NCBI RefSeq assembly: GCF_008386585.1
Contig: NZ_VUOB01000010.1
Location: 178,982 to 242,981 of the forward strand
DNA length: 64,000 nucleotides
Origin: Solihabitans fulvus
GTDB lineage: Bacteria > Actinomycetota > Actinomycetes > Mycobacteriales > Pseudonocardiaceae
Reading direction: 5' to 3'
Both the position numbers and the translations under genes were made by a program. Numbering within the stretch: the stretch's first letter is position 1; each line of letters opens with the position of its first letter. Shown in pieces: positions 38,320-47,154 of this stretch. The notes beneath the pieces were generated by a model. That model saw only the letters and a program-made list of their open reading frames with translations, was not told where the DNA came from and searched no databases.

Positions 38320-39609
38320 CTAGCCGGGCAGGCCGAGCAGCTTGGCGAGGCTGTTGAGCCCTGAGCCGATGCCGGGCAGCCCGAGCACGCCGGGCAGCTG
38401 GCCCTGGTGGGTGGCCTCCTGGCTGGGCTGCGGCTCGGTCTGGTTGCCCTGCGGCGTGGTCGGTTGGCCGCCGTAGGGCGCGTTCTGCGCGCCGCGCACC
38501 GCGCTGGAACTGCCCCTGGCCAGCGCGCAGTACGCCTGGGTGTTCAGCGGGGCCGGGTCGGTCGCGTTGCGCTTGGTGCCGGCGTTGTCGGTGTAGGTGC
38601 CGTTCGCCGGCCGGATCGTGGTGCCCTCGTAGCCGACCGTGCAGGGCAGCGGGTCGAACACGTTGAGCGCGAGGCCGAAGTGCGCGGTGCCGTCGCCGGG
38701 CGCGACGGTGAAGCCGCCAGCCACCACCAGCGGGTAGGTCACGAAGATCTGCTCGAGCCCGTCCCGCCTTGTCGACAGGATGTTCGCGGTGGTCAGCAGG
38801 TTCGCGACGACCACGCCGAGGTTCGGGCCCGACTCCCGCAGGAAGCCGCTGACCTGCTCGGACACCTGGGGCGTCACGGCGATCAGCTTGCGCAGGTCGC
38901 CGTCGGAGTTCTTCAGCTGCTCGGCGAGCAGCCTGAGGTTGCCGCTGAACGACTTGATCGCGGCGGACTCGTCGGCCTGGGTGGTCAGCACGGTGCGGCC
39001 GTCGGCGAGCAGCTTCGTGGTCTGCGGCAGGTGCTCCGCCGCGGCCTTGGTGAAGCTGCGGGTGTTGTCCAGCAGCACCTGGAGGTTCGGGCCAGCGCCC
39101 TGGAAGGCCGTGTCCAGCTCGTCGACGACCGTGCGCAGCGAGTCGGTCGGCACCGAGGTGGCCAGGCTGTCCAGGTTCGTCAGGAGGCTGTCCACCGGCG
39201 GCGGCGTCTTCGTCACCGACTGCGGGATGACCGCGCCGGACGCCAGGAACGGGCCGCCCTCGTGCTTGGGCCGCAGGTCGACGTACTGCTCGCCGACCGC
39301 GGACCGGTCGGCCACCACGGCCTCGAGGTCGGCGGGGATCGGCGGCGCCGACGGGTCGATGTCGAGGTCGACCTCGACGCCGTCGGCGGTCAGCCGCAGC
39401 GGGCCGACCCGGCCGACCGTCACGCCCCGGTAGGTGACCTCGGCGTTGCTGAAGATCCCGCCGGAGTCGGCGAGGCGGACCTGCACCACGTAGCCGGTGG
39501 CGCCGAACACCCTGCCGAGCCCCACGTACCTTGCGCCGACGTAGCTGATGCCGACCAGCGCGATCAGCACGAACGCGCCGACCTGGAGCCGCATTCTGCG
39601 GGTGAACAT
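38320..39609 (-). CDS. mceF: Mce family protein MceF
   Basis: 429 residues. N-terminal signal anchor (RMRLQVGAFVLIALVGISYVG), then the MlaD-like MCE domain (about 36-115: YVVQVRLADSGGIFSNAEVTYRGVTVGRVGPLRL), a long helical needle-forming region (about 130-290) and a proline/glutamine-rich tail. It is the sixth substrate-binding subunit of a lipid or sterol importer. The start ATG overlaps the mceE stop by one base. Confidence 0.93.
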   Translation of the reverse strand: MFTRRMRLQVGAFVLIALVGISYVGARYVGLGRVFGATGYVVQVRLADSGGIFSNAEVTYRGVTVGRVGPLRLTADGVEVDLDIDPSAPPIPADLEAVVADRSAVGEQYVDLRPKHEGGPFLASGAVIPQSVTKTPPPVDSLLTNLDSLATSVPTDSLRTVVDELDTAFQGAGPNLQVLLDNTRSFTKAAAEHLPQTTKLLADGRTVLTTQADESAAIKSFSGNLRLLAEQLKNSDGDLRKLIAVTPQVSEQVSGFLRESGPNLGVVVANLLTTANILSTRRDGLEQIFVTYPLVVAGGFTVAPGDGTAHFGLALNVFDPLPCTVGYEGTTIRPANGTYTDNAGTKRNATDPAPLNTQAYCALARGSSSAVRGAQNAPYGGQPTTPQGNQTEPQPSQEATHQGQLPGVLGLPGIGSGLNSLAKLLGLPG

Positions 39610-40826
39610 CAGTGGCCACCTCCCAGCAGCGAGCCGAGCAGGCCGGCGAGCCCGCTGCCCTGCGTCGCCTGACCCGGCGGCGCGGTCTGCGTGCCGACGC
39701 CGGGCAGTTGCAGCGGCGGCAACGGCAGCGCAGGCGCGTTCGAGGAGTTGCCCGTGGTGGTGCCGCCGGTCAGCCCGGACAGGCCGGGGATGTTGGGCAG
39801 CGGGCTCTGCCGCGACAGCGACAGGTTGTCCAGGATGTGCCCGAGGTTCAGGTCGAGATCGAGGTAGAGGTTGGTGTAGTCGCCCTTGACGCCGTCGACC
39901 GTCGCGTCGGGGAACGGGTAGGTCAGCAGCAGCTGCAACGCGTTGGGCAGGTTCTTGCCGGCCTCGCCGAGCTTCTGCAACGTCGGCGTGAGCGCGCGCA
40001 GGTCGGCGACCAGGTCGGCCTTGCTCCTGTCGATGGTGTCGACGGCGACCCCGGACAGCGACTGGAGCGACTGGAGCATGCTGACCAGCTGGTCGCGCTG
40101 GTCGGTCAGCACCTTCAGGCCGGGCGCCAGGTTGTCCAGCACGTTGCCGACCTTGTCTCGCTGCGCGTTGAGGGTGCCGGCCAGCTTGTTCACGCCGTCC
40201 AGCGCGCGGGTGATGTCGCCCCGGTGCGCGTCCAGGTCGGAGACCAAGGTGTTGACGTTGCCCAGCAGCGAACGCAGCTGCGGCTCGTTGCCCTCGGCCG
40301 CCGAGTTCAGCTCCCTGGTGATGTTCTGGAGCTGCGCGATGCCGCCGCCGTTGAGCAGCAGCGACAGCGCGCCGAAGACCTCTTCCACCTCGGGGTTGCG
40401 GTTGGTCCGGTCCACCGGGATGGTCGCGCCGTCGGCGAGCCTGCCCTGCGCCGGCGTCGACTGGTCCGGCTTGGCCAGCTCGACGTACTTCTCGCCGAGC
40501 AGACTGGACTGGCGCAGCCTGGCCACCGCGTTGGCCGGCAGCGACACGTCGCCGTTGACCGCGACGGTCACCTCGGCCGTCCAGCCGTCCTTGGCCACGT
40601 CGATCTGCTCGACCTTGCCGACCGGGACGTCGTTGACCTTCACGCCGGCCTGCGGCACCAGGTCGAGCACGTCCTTGAAGTCGACCTTGACGCGGTACGG
40701 CCGGGAGCCGAGGTCCGCGCCGCCGGGCAGCGGCATGTTGTAGACGCCGTCGAAGCCGCCAGCGCCGCAGCCCGCCAGCGTCAGGCCCGCCAGCAGCGTC
40801 ACCAGAACAGGGATTCCCTTGCGCAT
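39609..40826 (-). CDS. mceE: Mce family lipoprotein MceE (LprK type)
   Basis: 405 residues with a type II signal peptide: lipobox LAGC, lipidated cysteine C20. The MCE domain (about 43-120) reads YRVKVDFKDVLDLVPQAGVKVNDVPVGKVEQID and is followed by a helical region and a proline-rich tail with glycines. It is the only lipoprotein of the six Mce subunits, as in mycobacteria. It overlaps mceD by one base. Confidence 0.95.
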   Translation of the reverse strand: MRKGIPVLVTLLAGLTLAGCGAGGFDGVYNMPLPGGADLGSRPYRVKVDFKDVLDLVPQAGVKVNDVPVGKVEQIDVAKDGWTAEVTVAVNGDVSLPANAVARLRQSSLLGEKYVELAKPDQSTPAQGRLADGATIPVDRTNRNPEVEEVFGALSLLLNGGGIAQLQNITRELNSAAEGNEPQLRSLLGNVNTLVSDLDAHRGDITRALDGVNKLAGTLNAQRDKVGNVLDNLAPGLKVLTDQRDQLVSMLQSLQSLSGVAVDTIDRSKADLVADLRALTPTLQKLGEAGKNLPNALQLLLTYPFPDATVDGVKGDYTNLYLDLDLNLGHILDNLSLSRQSPLPNIPGLSGLTGGTTTGNSSNAPALPLPPLQLPGVGTQTAPPGQATQGSGLAGLLGSLLGGGH

Positions 40827-42031
40827 CAGTGGCCTCCCTGCACCGCGCCGGGCGAGCCGAACAGCGTGCCAACCACCGGGAGCGGCAGCGGCGGCAGCTT
40901 GCCCTGGCTGAACGCGCTGATCGTCTGGGCCGGGGTCGGCAGCGGCAGCAGGCCCTGCACCACCGGCTCCAGCTGCTTGCAGACGTCCGACAGCACCGGC
41001 GGCAGGGCCGGCGGCGTCGCCTGCTGGATCAGCTTGCACACCAACGTGATCGGCGGCTGGTTGAGCTCGTTGATGTCGGCGCGGGCGTCCAGCGTCCCCG
41101 AGGACGCGTTGTAGGCGTTCTGGAGGTTGCCGACGGCGAGCGGCGCGACGTCGAGCACCTCGGCGAGCGCGGCCCGCTGGTCCACCAGGATCTTGGTGAT
41201 GCCGGCCAGTTTGTCCACATTGGACTTGATGACGTCGCGGTTGTCGCGGATGAACGCCTGCACCTGGCCGAGCGCGCCGGCCAGCTCGGTCAGCGCCGAG
41301 CCGAGGTCCTGCCGCTCGCCCGCCAGGAAGCCGGCCACGTCGGTCAGCTGCGAGTTGAGGTCGCGCACCTGCCCATCGTTGGCGGCCAGCATGCTGGTGA
41401 ACTTCTGGAGGCTGTCCACCGTGGCGAACAGGTCCTCCTTGGAGCCGGACAGCGTCCTGGTCGCGTCGCCGAGCTGCTTGATCGTGTCGTTGAGGGCCTT
41501 GCCGTTGCCCTGGAGGTTCGCGGCGGCGGTGTTGAGCAGGTTCGACAGCGCACCGTTGGCGTTCGCGCCGTTCGGCCCGAGCGCGGTGGTCAGCTTGTCG
41601 ATGCTGGAGTACAGCTCGTCCAGCTCGACCGGGGTCGCGGTGCGCTCCCTCGGGATGACCGCGCCGCCCGCCAGCGTGGCCCCGCCGGTGTAGACGGGCG
41701 TGAACTGCACGTACCGGTCGCTGACCACGCTCGGCGAGACCACCACGGCCTGCGCGTCCGCCGGCAGTTTCACCCCGCGGTCGACCGACATGGTGACCTT
41801 CACCTGCTGGCCCTGCGGCACGACCTCGTCGATGGTGCCGACCTTCACCCCGAGCACCCGCACGTCCGAGCCCTGGTAGAGGCCGACGGCCGCGCCGAAG
41901 TAGGCCGTGACCTTGTTGCTGGTGCCGCCGGAGAACATCCACCAGAACCCGGCGGCCGCGAGCAACACCAACACACAGGCGATCGCCACCGCCCGCCCAA
42001 GATCCTTGCCCGCCTTGGTGGTTGCACTCAT
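40826..42031 (-). CDS. mceD: Mce family protein MceD
   Basis: 401 residues. Start ATG at 42031 (MSATTKAGKD); the membrane anchor is AVAIACVLVLLAAAGFWWMFSG (about 13-34). The MCE domain is NKVTAYFGAAVGLYQGSDVRVLGVKVGTIDEV, followed by long amphipathic helices and the conserved MceD stretch VCKLIQQATPP...SDVCKQLEPVVQ with two cysteines. An in-frame extension upstream is unlikely to be used. It is 76 bases after mceC, the widest gap in the mce genes. Confidence 0.93.
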   Translation of the reverse strand: MSATTKAGKDLGRAVAIACVLVLLAAAGFWWMFSGGTSNKVTAYFGAAVGLYQGSDVRVLGVKVGTIDEVVPQGQQVKVTMSVDRGVKLPADAQAVVVSPSVVSDRYVQFTPVYTGGATLAGGAVIPRERTATPVELDELYSSIDKLTTALGPNGANANGALSNLLNTAAANLQGNGKALNDTIKQLGDATRTLSGSKEDLFATVDSLQKFTSMLAANDGQVRDLNSQLTDVAGFLAGERQDLGSALTELAGALGQVQAFIRDNRDVIKSNVDKLAGITKILVDQRAALAEVLDVAPLAVGNLQNAYNASSGTLDARADINELNQPPITLVCKLIQQATPPALPPVLSDVCKQLEPVVQGLLPLPTPAQTISAFSQGKLPPLPLPVVGTLFGSPGAVQGGH

Positions 42032-42107
42032 CGACGTCCTCGCTTCGCTGCGGGCGCCGATGAGACACAAAGCGCGCTGTGCTTGATGACTCGCTCGCTA
42101 CGCTCGC

Positions 42108-43127
42108 TCATCGCGGACCCCTCTGCACCCCAGGTGGCAGGCAGCCTTCCTGGTTGAACCCGAACACGCCGAGGTTCACCGAGGGCGGCAGCAGCCCGCA
42201 GATGTAGTTGTCGAACCAGCGCCCGTTGCCGAGCGTGTTGGCGAACACGCGGTAGAACGGCGCCATCAGCTGGAGGCCCTTGGACAGGTTGTCCTGGTTG
42301 CGCTGCAACACGTCGGTGACCTTGCCGAGCTGCTCCAGCGCCGGCTTGAGCTGTTGGTTGTTGTCCGTCACCAGGCCGGCCAGCTCGGTGGACAGGTTGC
42401 GGGTGCCGGTGAGCAGCGCGCTGATCGCGTCCTTGCGCTTGCGCACCTCACCGAGCAGCAGGTTCCCGTCGGACAACAGCTTCTCGAACTGGTCGTTGCG
42501 ATCGGCCAGCGTGGTGGAGATCTGCCTGGTGTTCGCGAGGAGCGTGGCCAGCTGCTGGTCCCGCGAGGAGATCGTCCTCGACAGCGAGGACAGCCCGTCC
42601 AGCGCGCCCTTCACGCTCGTCGGCGAGTTCTTGAACGTGTCGGTGAGCACCTGAAAACTGTCCGCGAGCTGCTTGGTGTCCACCTGGCCGACGGTGGTCG
42701 CCAGCCCGTTGAACGCCTCGGTCACGTCGTACGGCGCGATCGTGCGGTCCCTCGGGATGGCCTGCGACGGGTTCATCGCCTGTGCGCCCTGGGGATCCAG
42801 CGCGAGGTACTTCTGGCCGAGCAGCGTCTTGATCCGGATCATCGCGGTCGTCCGGTCGCCGACCCAGGCGTCCTTGACCTTGAAGCTCACCTGCACGTGG
42901 TCGCCGGCCAGCTCGACCTTCGTCACCTTGCCGACCTTCACCCCGGCGACGCGGACCTCGTTGCTCGGCACCAGACCGGCCGCCTCGCTGAAGTCCGCCG
43001 TGTAGGTGGTGCCGCCGCCGATGATCGGCAGGTCGTCGGAGTAGAACGCGGCCAGCGTCGCCAACACGATCACCGTCAGCCCGACCACGCCGATGACGAT
43101 GGGGTTGCGCTCGCGGAACGGCTTCAT
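42108..43127 (-). CDS. mceC: Mce family protein MceC
   Basis: 339 residues; starts MKPFRERNPIVIGVVGLTVIVLATLAAF (signal anchor). MCE domain: YTADFSEAAGLVPSNEVRVAGVKVGKVTKVEL. The helical part ends with FANTLGNGRWFDNYICGLLPPSVN, typical of MceC. Its ATG overlaps the mceB TGA by four bases. The stop lies in a short GAGCG-type repeat. Confidence 0.94.
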   Translation of the reverse strand: MKPFRERNPIVIGVVGLTVIVLATLAAFYSDDLPIIGGGTTYTADFSEAAGLVPSNEVRVAGVKVGKVTKVELAGDHVQVSFKVKDAWVGDRTTAMIRIKTLLGQKYLALDPQGAQAMNPSQAIPRDRTIAPYDVTEAFNGLATTVGQVDTKQLADSFQVLTDTFKNSPTSVKGALDGLSSLSRTISSRDQQLATLLANTRQISTTLADRNDQFEKLLSDGNLLLGEVRKRKDAISALLTGTRNLSTELAGLVTDNNQQLKPALEQLGKVTDVLQRNQDNLSKGLQLMAPFYRVFANTLGNGRWFDNYICGLLPPSVNLGVFGFNQEGCLPPGVQRGPR

Positions 43128-44155
43128 CGGTGGCACCTCGGTTGGGTCGCCGGCAGCACCGTCAGCCTGATCGGGTTGTTGATGATCGGTGGCACGGCGA
43201 TCTGACCGCTCCCCTCGCACAGGAAGAAGTTGAACCAGGAGCCGTAGGTCGCCGTCCTGGTGATCGACTCCAGCTTGTGCGGCAGGTGCGCGATCACCGA
43301 CTCGACGACGTCCGAGCTGTCCGCCAGGTTCTTCGACAGCACGCCGAGCGAGGCGATGTCGTCCTTGAGCGGCTGGCGGGCCTGGTCGAGCAGCCCGGCG
43401 GTCGTGGTCGTCAGGCCGCCGAGCGCGCTGATCGCGTCGCCGATTGGCTGGCGGTCCTGGGCCAGCCCCGTCACGAGCTGCTGGAGCGTGGTGACGAGGT
43501 TGGACAGCTCGTCACCACGCGAGTTCACGTTGTCCAGCACCGAGTTCAGGTTCGTGATGACCTCGCCGATCACCTGGTCCTTGCCGGCCAGCGTGGTCGT
43601 CAGCGACGCCGTGTGCGCGAGCAGGCTGTCGATCGTGCCGCCCTCGCCCTGCAACACCTGGATGATCTCGTAGGACAGCTTGTTCACGTCGTTGGGCGAG
43701 AGCGCCTGGAACAACGGCTTGAATCCGTTGAACAGCACGGTCAGGTCCAGCGCGGGTTTGGTGCGCTCCAACGGGATCAGCCCGCCGGCCGGCAGCACGC
43801 TGCCCGGCGTGCCGACCCCCTGCTCCAGCGCGACGTAGCGCTGGCCGACCAGGTTGCGGTACTTGATCGTCGCCGTCACCGACGCCGGCAGCTTGCGGTC
43901 GCCGGTCACCGAGAACCGCACCTCGGCCTGGCGGCGGTCGACGACGCTGATGCCATCCACCTGCCCGACCCGGACGCCGGCGATGCGCACGTCGTCGCCC
44001 TGGTTCAGCGCCGTCACGTCGGTGAACCTCGCGACGTAGCCGGTCGAGTCGCCGAGACCCGTGTTGGCGATGGTCACCGCGAGCACCGTCGTGGCCAGCA
44101 CCGTGACCACCAGGAAGACGCCCAGCTTGACCAGCGGGGCGACCAGGCTCCTCAC
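43124..44155 (-). CDS. mceB: Mce family protein MceB
   Basis: 343 residues with N-terminal anchor (LVKLGVFLVVTVLATTVLAVTI), MCE domain (GYVARFTDVTALNQGDDVRIAGVRVGQVDGISV) and a helical needle segment; ends with the conserved YGSWFNFFLCEGSGQIAVPP region. GTG start overlaps the mceA stop by four bases. Confidence 0.94.
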   Translation of the reverse strand: MRSLVAPLVKLGVFLVVTVLATTVLAVTIANTGLGDSTGYVARFTDVTALNQGDDVRIAGVRVGQVDGISVVDRRQAEVRFSVTGDRKLPASVTATIKYRNLVGQRYVALEQGVGTPGSVLPAGGLIPLERTKPALDLTVLFNGFKPLFQALSPNDVNKLSYEIIQVLQGEGGTIDSLLAHTASLTTTLAGKDQVIGEVITNLNSVLDNVNSRGDELSNLVTTLQQLVTGLAQDRQPIGDAISALGGLTTTTAGLLDQARQPLKDDIASLGVLSKNLADSSDVVESVIAHLPHKLESITRTATYGSWFNFFLCEGSGQIAVPPIINNPIRLTVLPATQPRCHR

Positions 44156-45495
44156 TTGAAACTCACCTCAGCTCCCCGGAACAGCGGGCCGACCAGCAGG
44201 CTGCCCCAGCCGGGCACGTCCTTGGGCTCGACGCCCATCGACGGCGCCAGCATCGCGGCGAGGAAGTCCCGCTCCTGCACCGAGTTCGGTAGGCCGAGGC
44301 CCGTGCTCGCCGAGGACGGCGCGGTGGCCATTCCTGCGGGCGGCAGCACGCCGTCGTTCGCGGACCTGGCAGCGGGCGGCGCCTTCGAGCCGTCCTTCAC
44401 CGGGCCCTCCGGCGGGTACTGCGGGAACGGGGTCGGCCTCGGCGTGATGTCGTAGCAGCGCGGGCCGCGCTTGTCGCCGTACACCGGCTCGTCCTGGTTC
44501 GGCTTGTAGTTGCCCCGGTTGTTGGTGATCTCCATGGTGATGTGCAGGCCGGGCTTGTCGGTGCCCTTGCCGAACGCCTTCTCGATGATCGGCGCGAAGC
44601 TGGCGAGGCCCTGGAGGAAACACGGGTACTCGGGCGCGTACTTGGCCAGCAGGTCCAGCGTCGGCCTGCTGGCCGCGGCCACCTGGATCAGGTTGTTCTC
44701 GTTGGCGCGCAGGAAACCCGTCAGGTCGCCCGACGCGGTGGTCAGGCTCGCGTAGAGAGTCTCCAGGTTCGCCTTCTGGTCGACGATCGTGCGGCTGGTC
44801 ACCGTCAGGTCCGACAGCGCCTGCACCAGGTCCGGCGCGGCCTGGCTGTAGGTGTCGGCCACCTGCGCCAGCTTGACCAGGTCGGCGTCGAGGTTGGGCA
44901 GCTGCGGGTTGAGCTGGCCGAGGTACTGGTCGAGCTGCACGAGCGTCTGGCCGAGCGGCTTTCCCCTGCCGGACAACGCCTGCGACAGCGCGGTGAGCGT
45001 GGTGGACAGCTTCTCCGGCTGCACCGCCTGCAACACCGGCATCAGGTCGCCGAGCACCTTCTCCACCTCGATGGCGCTGCCCGACCGGTCCTGGCTGATC
45101 ACGTCGCCCGCGGCAAGATGCCTCGGCGCGGGGTTCTGCGGCAGCACCAGGTTCACGTACCGCTCGCCGAACAGCGTCTTGGGCAGCAGCCGCGCCGAGA
45201 CGTTGTCCGGGATCAGGCCGACCTTGTCCGGCTGGAGGTCCAGCTCGAGCTCGGCCCCATCGCCAACGGTGTGGATCTGCTGCACCGACCCGACGATCAG
45301 CCCGCGCACCTTGACGTCGGAGGCGGTCTGGAGCTGGTTGCCGATGTGGTCGGTGCGCAGCAACACGCGCACCGACGGCGTGAACGCGTTCTGGTACAAC
45401 GCGATCGTCAGTGCAAGGAAGGACGCGATCACGGCGACGTACACGACACCGAGCATCCTGGTGCGCGCCTTCGACAGCGTGTCCCTGCCGCTCAT
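44152..45495 (-). CDS. mceA: Mce family protein MceA
   Basis: 447 residues. Signal anchor (MLGVVYVAVIASFLALTIALYQ), MCE domain (VRVLLRTDHIGNQLQTASDVKVRGLIVGSVQQIHTV) and a helical region. The end carries proline-rich low-complexity sequence (PRPTPFPQYPPEGPVK). The first of the six Mce subunits, which in the known mycobacterial complexes form a heterohexamer with a periplasmic tunnel. It follows yrbE-B by 28 bases. Confidence 0.94.
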   Translation of the reverse strand: MSGRDTLSKARTRMLGVVYVAVIASFLALTIALYQNAFTPSVRVLLRTDHIGNQLQTASDVKVRGLIVGSVQQIHTVGDGAELELDLQPDKVGLIPDNVSARLLPKTLFGERYVNLVLPQNPAPRHLAAGDVISQDRSGSAIEVEKVLGDLMPVLQAVQPEKLSTTLTALSQALSGRGKPLGQTLVQLDQYLGQLNPQLPNLDADLVKLAQVADTYSQAAPDLVQALSDLTVTSRTIVDQKANLETLYASLTTASGDLTGFLRANENNLIQVAAASRPTLDLLAKYAPEYPCFLQGLASFAPIIEKAFGKGTDKPGLHITMEITNNRGNYKPNQDEPVYGDKRGPRCYDITPRPTPFPQYPPEGPVKDGSKAPPAARSANDGVLPPAGMATAPSSASTGLGLPNSVQERDFLAAMLAPSMGVEPKDVPGWGSLLVGPLFRGAEVSFK

Positions 45496-45523
45496 GTCAC
45501 CGCCTCGGTCCGTGGTTGCAGGG

Positions 45524-46363
45524 TCATCCGGCGATCCGCACCGTCGTCGTGGTGCCCCAGATCGCCAGGCTCAGGAAGAAGTCCAGCAGGCTCGTCGTGA
45601 CGATCGCGGTCCGCACCGCGCGGCCGACCGCGACACCGACGCCGGCCGGGCCGCCGCTGGCGCGGTAGCCGTAGTAGCAGTGCACCAGGATGATCACCAC
45701 GGCGAAGACCAGCACCTTGGCGAACGACCAGAGCACGTCTATCGGGGGTAGGAACAGGTTGAAGTAGTGGTCGTAGGTGCCGGCCGACTGCCCGTACACC
45801 TCGACCGTGATCGTTCTCGCCGCAAGATAGGAGGTGAGCAGCCCGACCACGTACAGCGGGATGATCGCGATGAAACCCGCGATGATCCTGGTGGTCACCA
45901 GGAACGGCAGGCTCGGCACGCCCATCACCTCGAGCGCGTCGATCTCCTCGGAGATCCGCATCGCGCCGAGCTGGGCGGTGAAGCCGGAGCCGACCGTCGC
46001 GGACAGCGCGAGGCCGGCCACCAGCGGGGCGATCTCGCGGGTGTTGAAGTACGCCGAGACGAACCCCGCGAACGCCGAGGTGCCGATCTGGTTCAGCGCC
46101 GTGAAGCCCTGCAACCCGACCACCGTGCCGGTGAAGATCGACATGCCGACCATCACGCCGATGGTGCCGCCGATGACGGCCAACGCGCCGCTGCCGAAGG
46201 CGACCTCGGTCAGCAGCCGCAGCGTCTCCCGCAGGTAGCGGCGCAGGGACCTCGGCACCCACGCCAACGCCCTGATGTAGAAGGACAACTGGTCCCCGAA
46301 GGTGTCCAGCGTCTCCAACGGCTTGTTCGCGACCTTCCGCACCCGGTCGCCGGCGATACTCAC
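45524..46363 (-). CDS. yrbEB: MlaE-family permease YrbE-B
   Basis: 279 residues, GTG start at 46363 with GGGAG upstream (product MSIAGDRVRKVANKPLETLDTF). Five or six membrane segments; the MlaE signature is SEEIDALEVMGVPSLPFLVTTRIIAGF and GGTIGVMVGMSIFTGTVV. It forms the inner-membrane channel of the importer together with YrbE-A. It lies 2 bases after yrbE-A. Confidence 0.94.
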   Translation of the reverse strand: MSIAGDRVRKVANKPLETLDTFGDQLSFYIRALAWVPRSLRRYLRETLRLLTEVAFGSGALAVIGGTIGVMVGMSIFTGTVVGLQGFTALNQIGTSAFAGFVSAYFNTREIAPLVAGLALSATVGSGFTAQLGAMRISEEIDALEVMGVPSLPFLVTTRIIAGFIAIIPLYVVGLLTSYLAARTITVEVYGQSAGTYDHYFNLFLPPIDVLWSFAKVLVFAVVIILVHCYYGYRASGGPAGVGVAVGRAVRTAIVTTSLLDFFLSLAIWGTTTTVRIAG

Positions 46364-46365
46364 GG

Positions 46366-47154
46366 CTAACTCCCCTTCGCCGGAATGACCTGGAGGTAGA
46401 TCGCGCTCAACACGGTGTTCACGAAGAACAGCAGCAGGAACGTGATGACCACGGCCTGGTTGACCGCGTCGCCGACGCCCTTCGGGCCGCCGGACGGGTT
46501 CAGTCCCCGGTAGGCGGCCACGATGCCGGCGATGAACCCGAAGATCAGGGCCTTGATCTCGCTGATCCACAGGTCGGGCAGCTGGGCAAGCGCGGAGAAG
46601 CTGGCCAGGTACGCGCCGGGCGTGCCGTCCTGCAGGATCACGTTGAAGAAGTAGCCGCCCATCACGCCGACCACGCTGACCATGCCGTTGAGCAGCACGC
46701 TGATCAGCATCGCGGCCAGCACCCTCGGCACCACGAGGCGCTGGATCGGCGAGACGCCGAGCACCTCCATGGCGTCGATCTCCTCGCGGATCGTGCGCGA
46801 GCCGAGGTCGGCGCAGATCGCCGAGCCGCCAGCCCCGGCGATCAGCAACGCGGTCACGATCGGGCTGGCCTGCTGGATGATCGCCAGCACGCTGGCCGCG
46901 CCGGTGAACGACTGCGCGCCGATCTGCCTGGTCAGCGAGCCGAGCTGGAGGGCGATCACCGCGCCGAACGGGATGGACACCAGCGCCGTCGGCAGGATCG
47001 TCACGCTGACGATGAACCAGCTCTGCTGGATGAACTCGCGGAGCTGGAACGGCCGCTTGATCGTGGACCTGGTGACGTCGAGGCCGAGCGCGAACAGCCT
47101 GCCGGTCTCGCGCAGCGCGCCGGCACCGGGGAACGACGAGGTCGGGCTGCTCAT
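46366..47154 (-). CDS. yrbEA: MlaE-family permease YrbE-A
   Basis: 262 residues, start MSSPTSSFPGAGALRETGRLFALGLD. MlaE signatures: EEIDAMEVLGVSPIQRLVVPRVLAAML and GSAICADLGSRTIRE. The ATG overlaps the mceG stop by four bases, so permease and ATPase are coupled. Confidence 0.94.
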   Translation of the reverse strand: MSSPTSSFPGAGALRETGRLFALGLDVTRSTIKRPFQLREFIQQSWFIVSVTILPTALVSIPFGAVIALQLGSLTRQIGAQSFTGAASVLAIIQQASPIVTALLIAGAGGSAICADLGSRTIREEIDAMEVLGVSPIQRLVVPRVLAAMLISVLLNGMVSVVGVMGGYFFNVILQDGTPGAYLASFSALAQLPDLWISEIKALIFGFIAGIVAAYRGLNPSGGPKGVGDAVNQAVVITFLLLFFVNTVLSAIYLQVIPAKGS

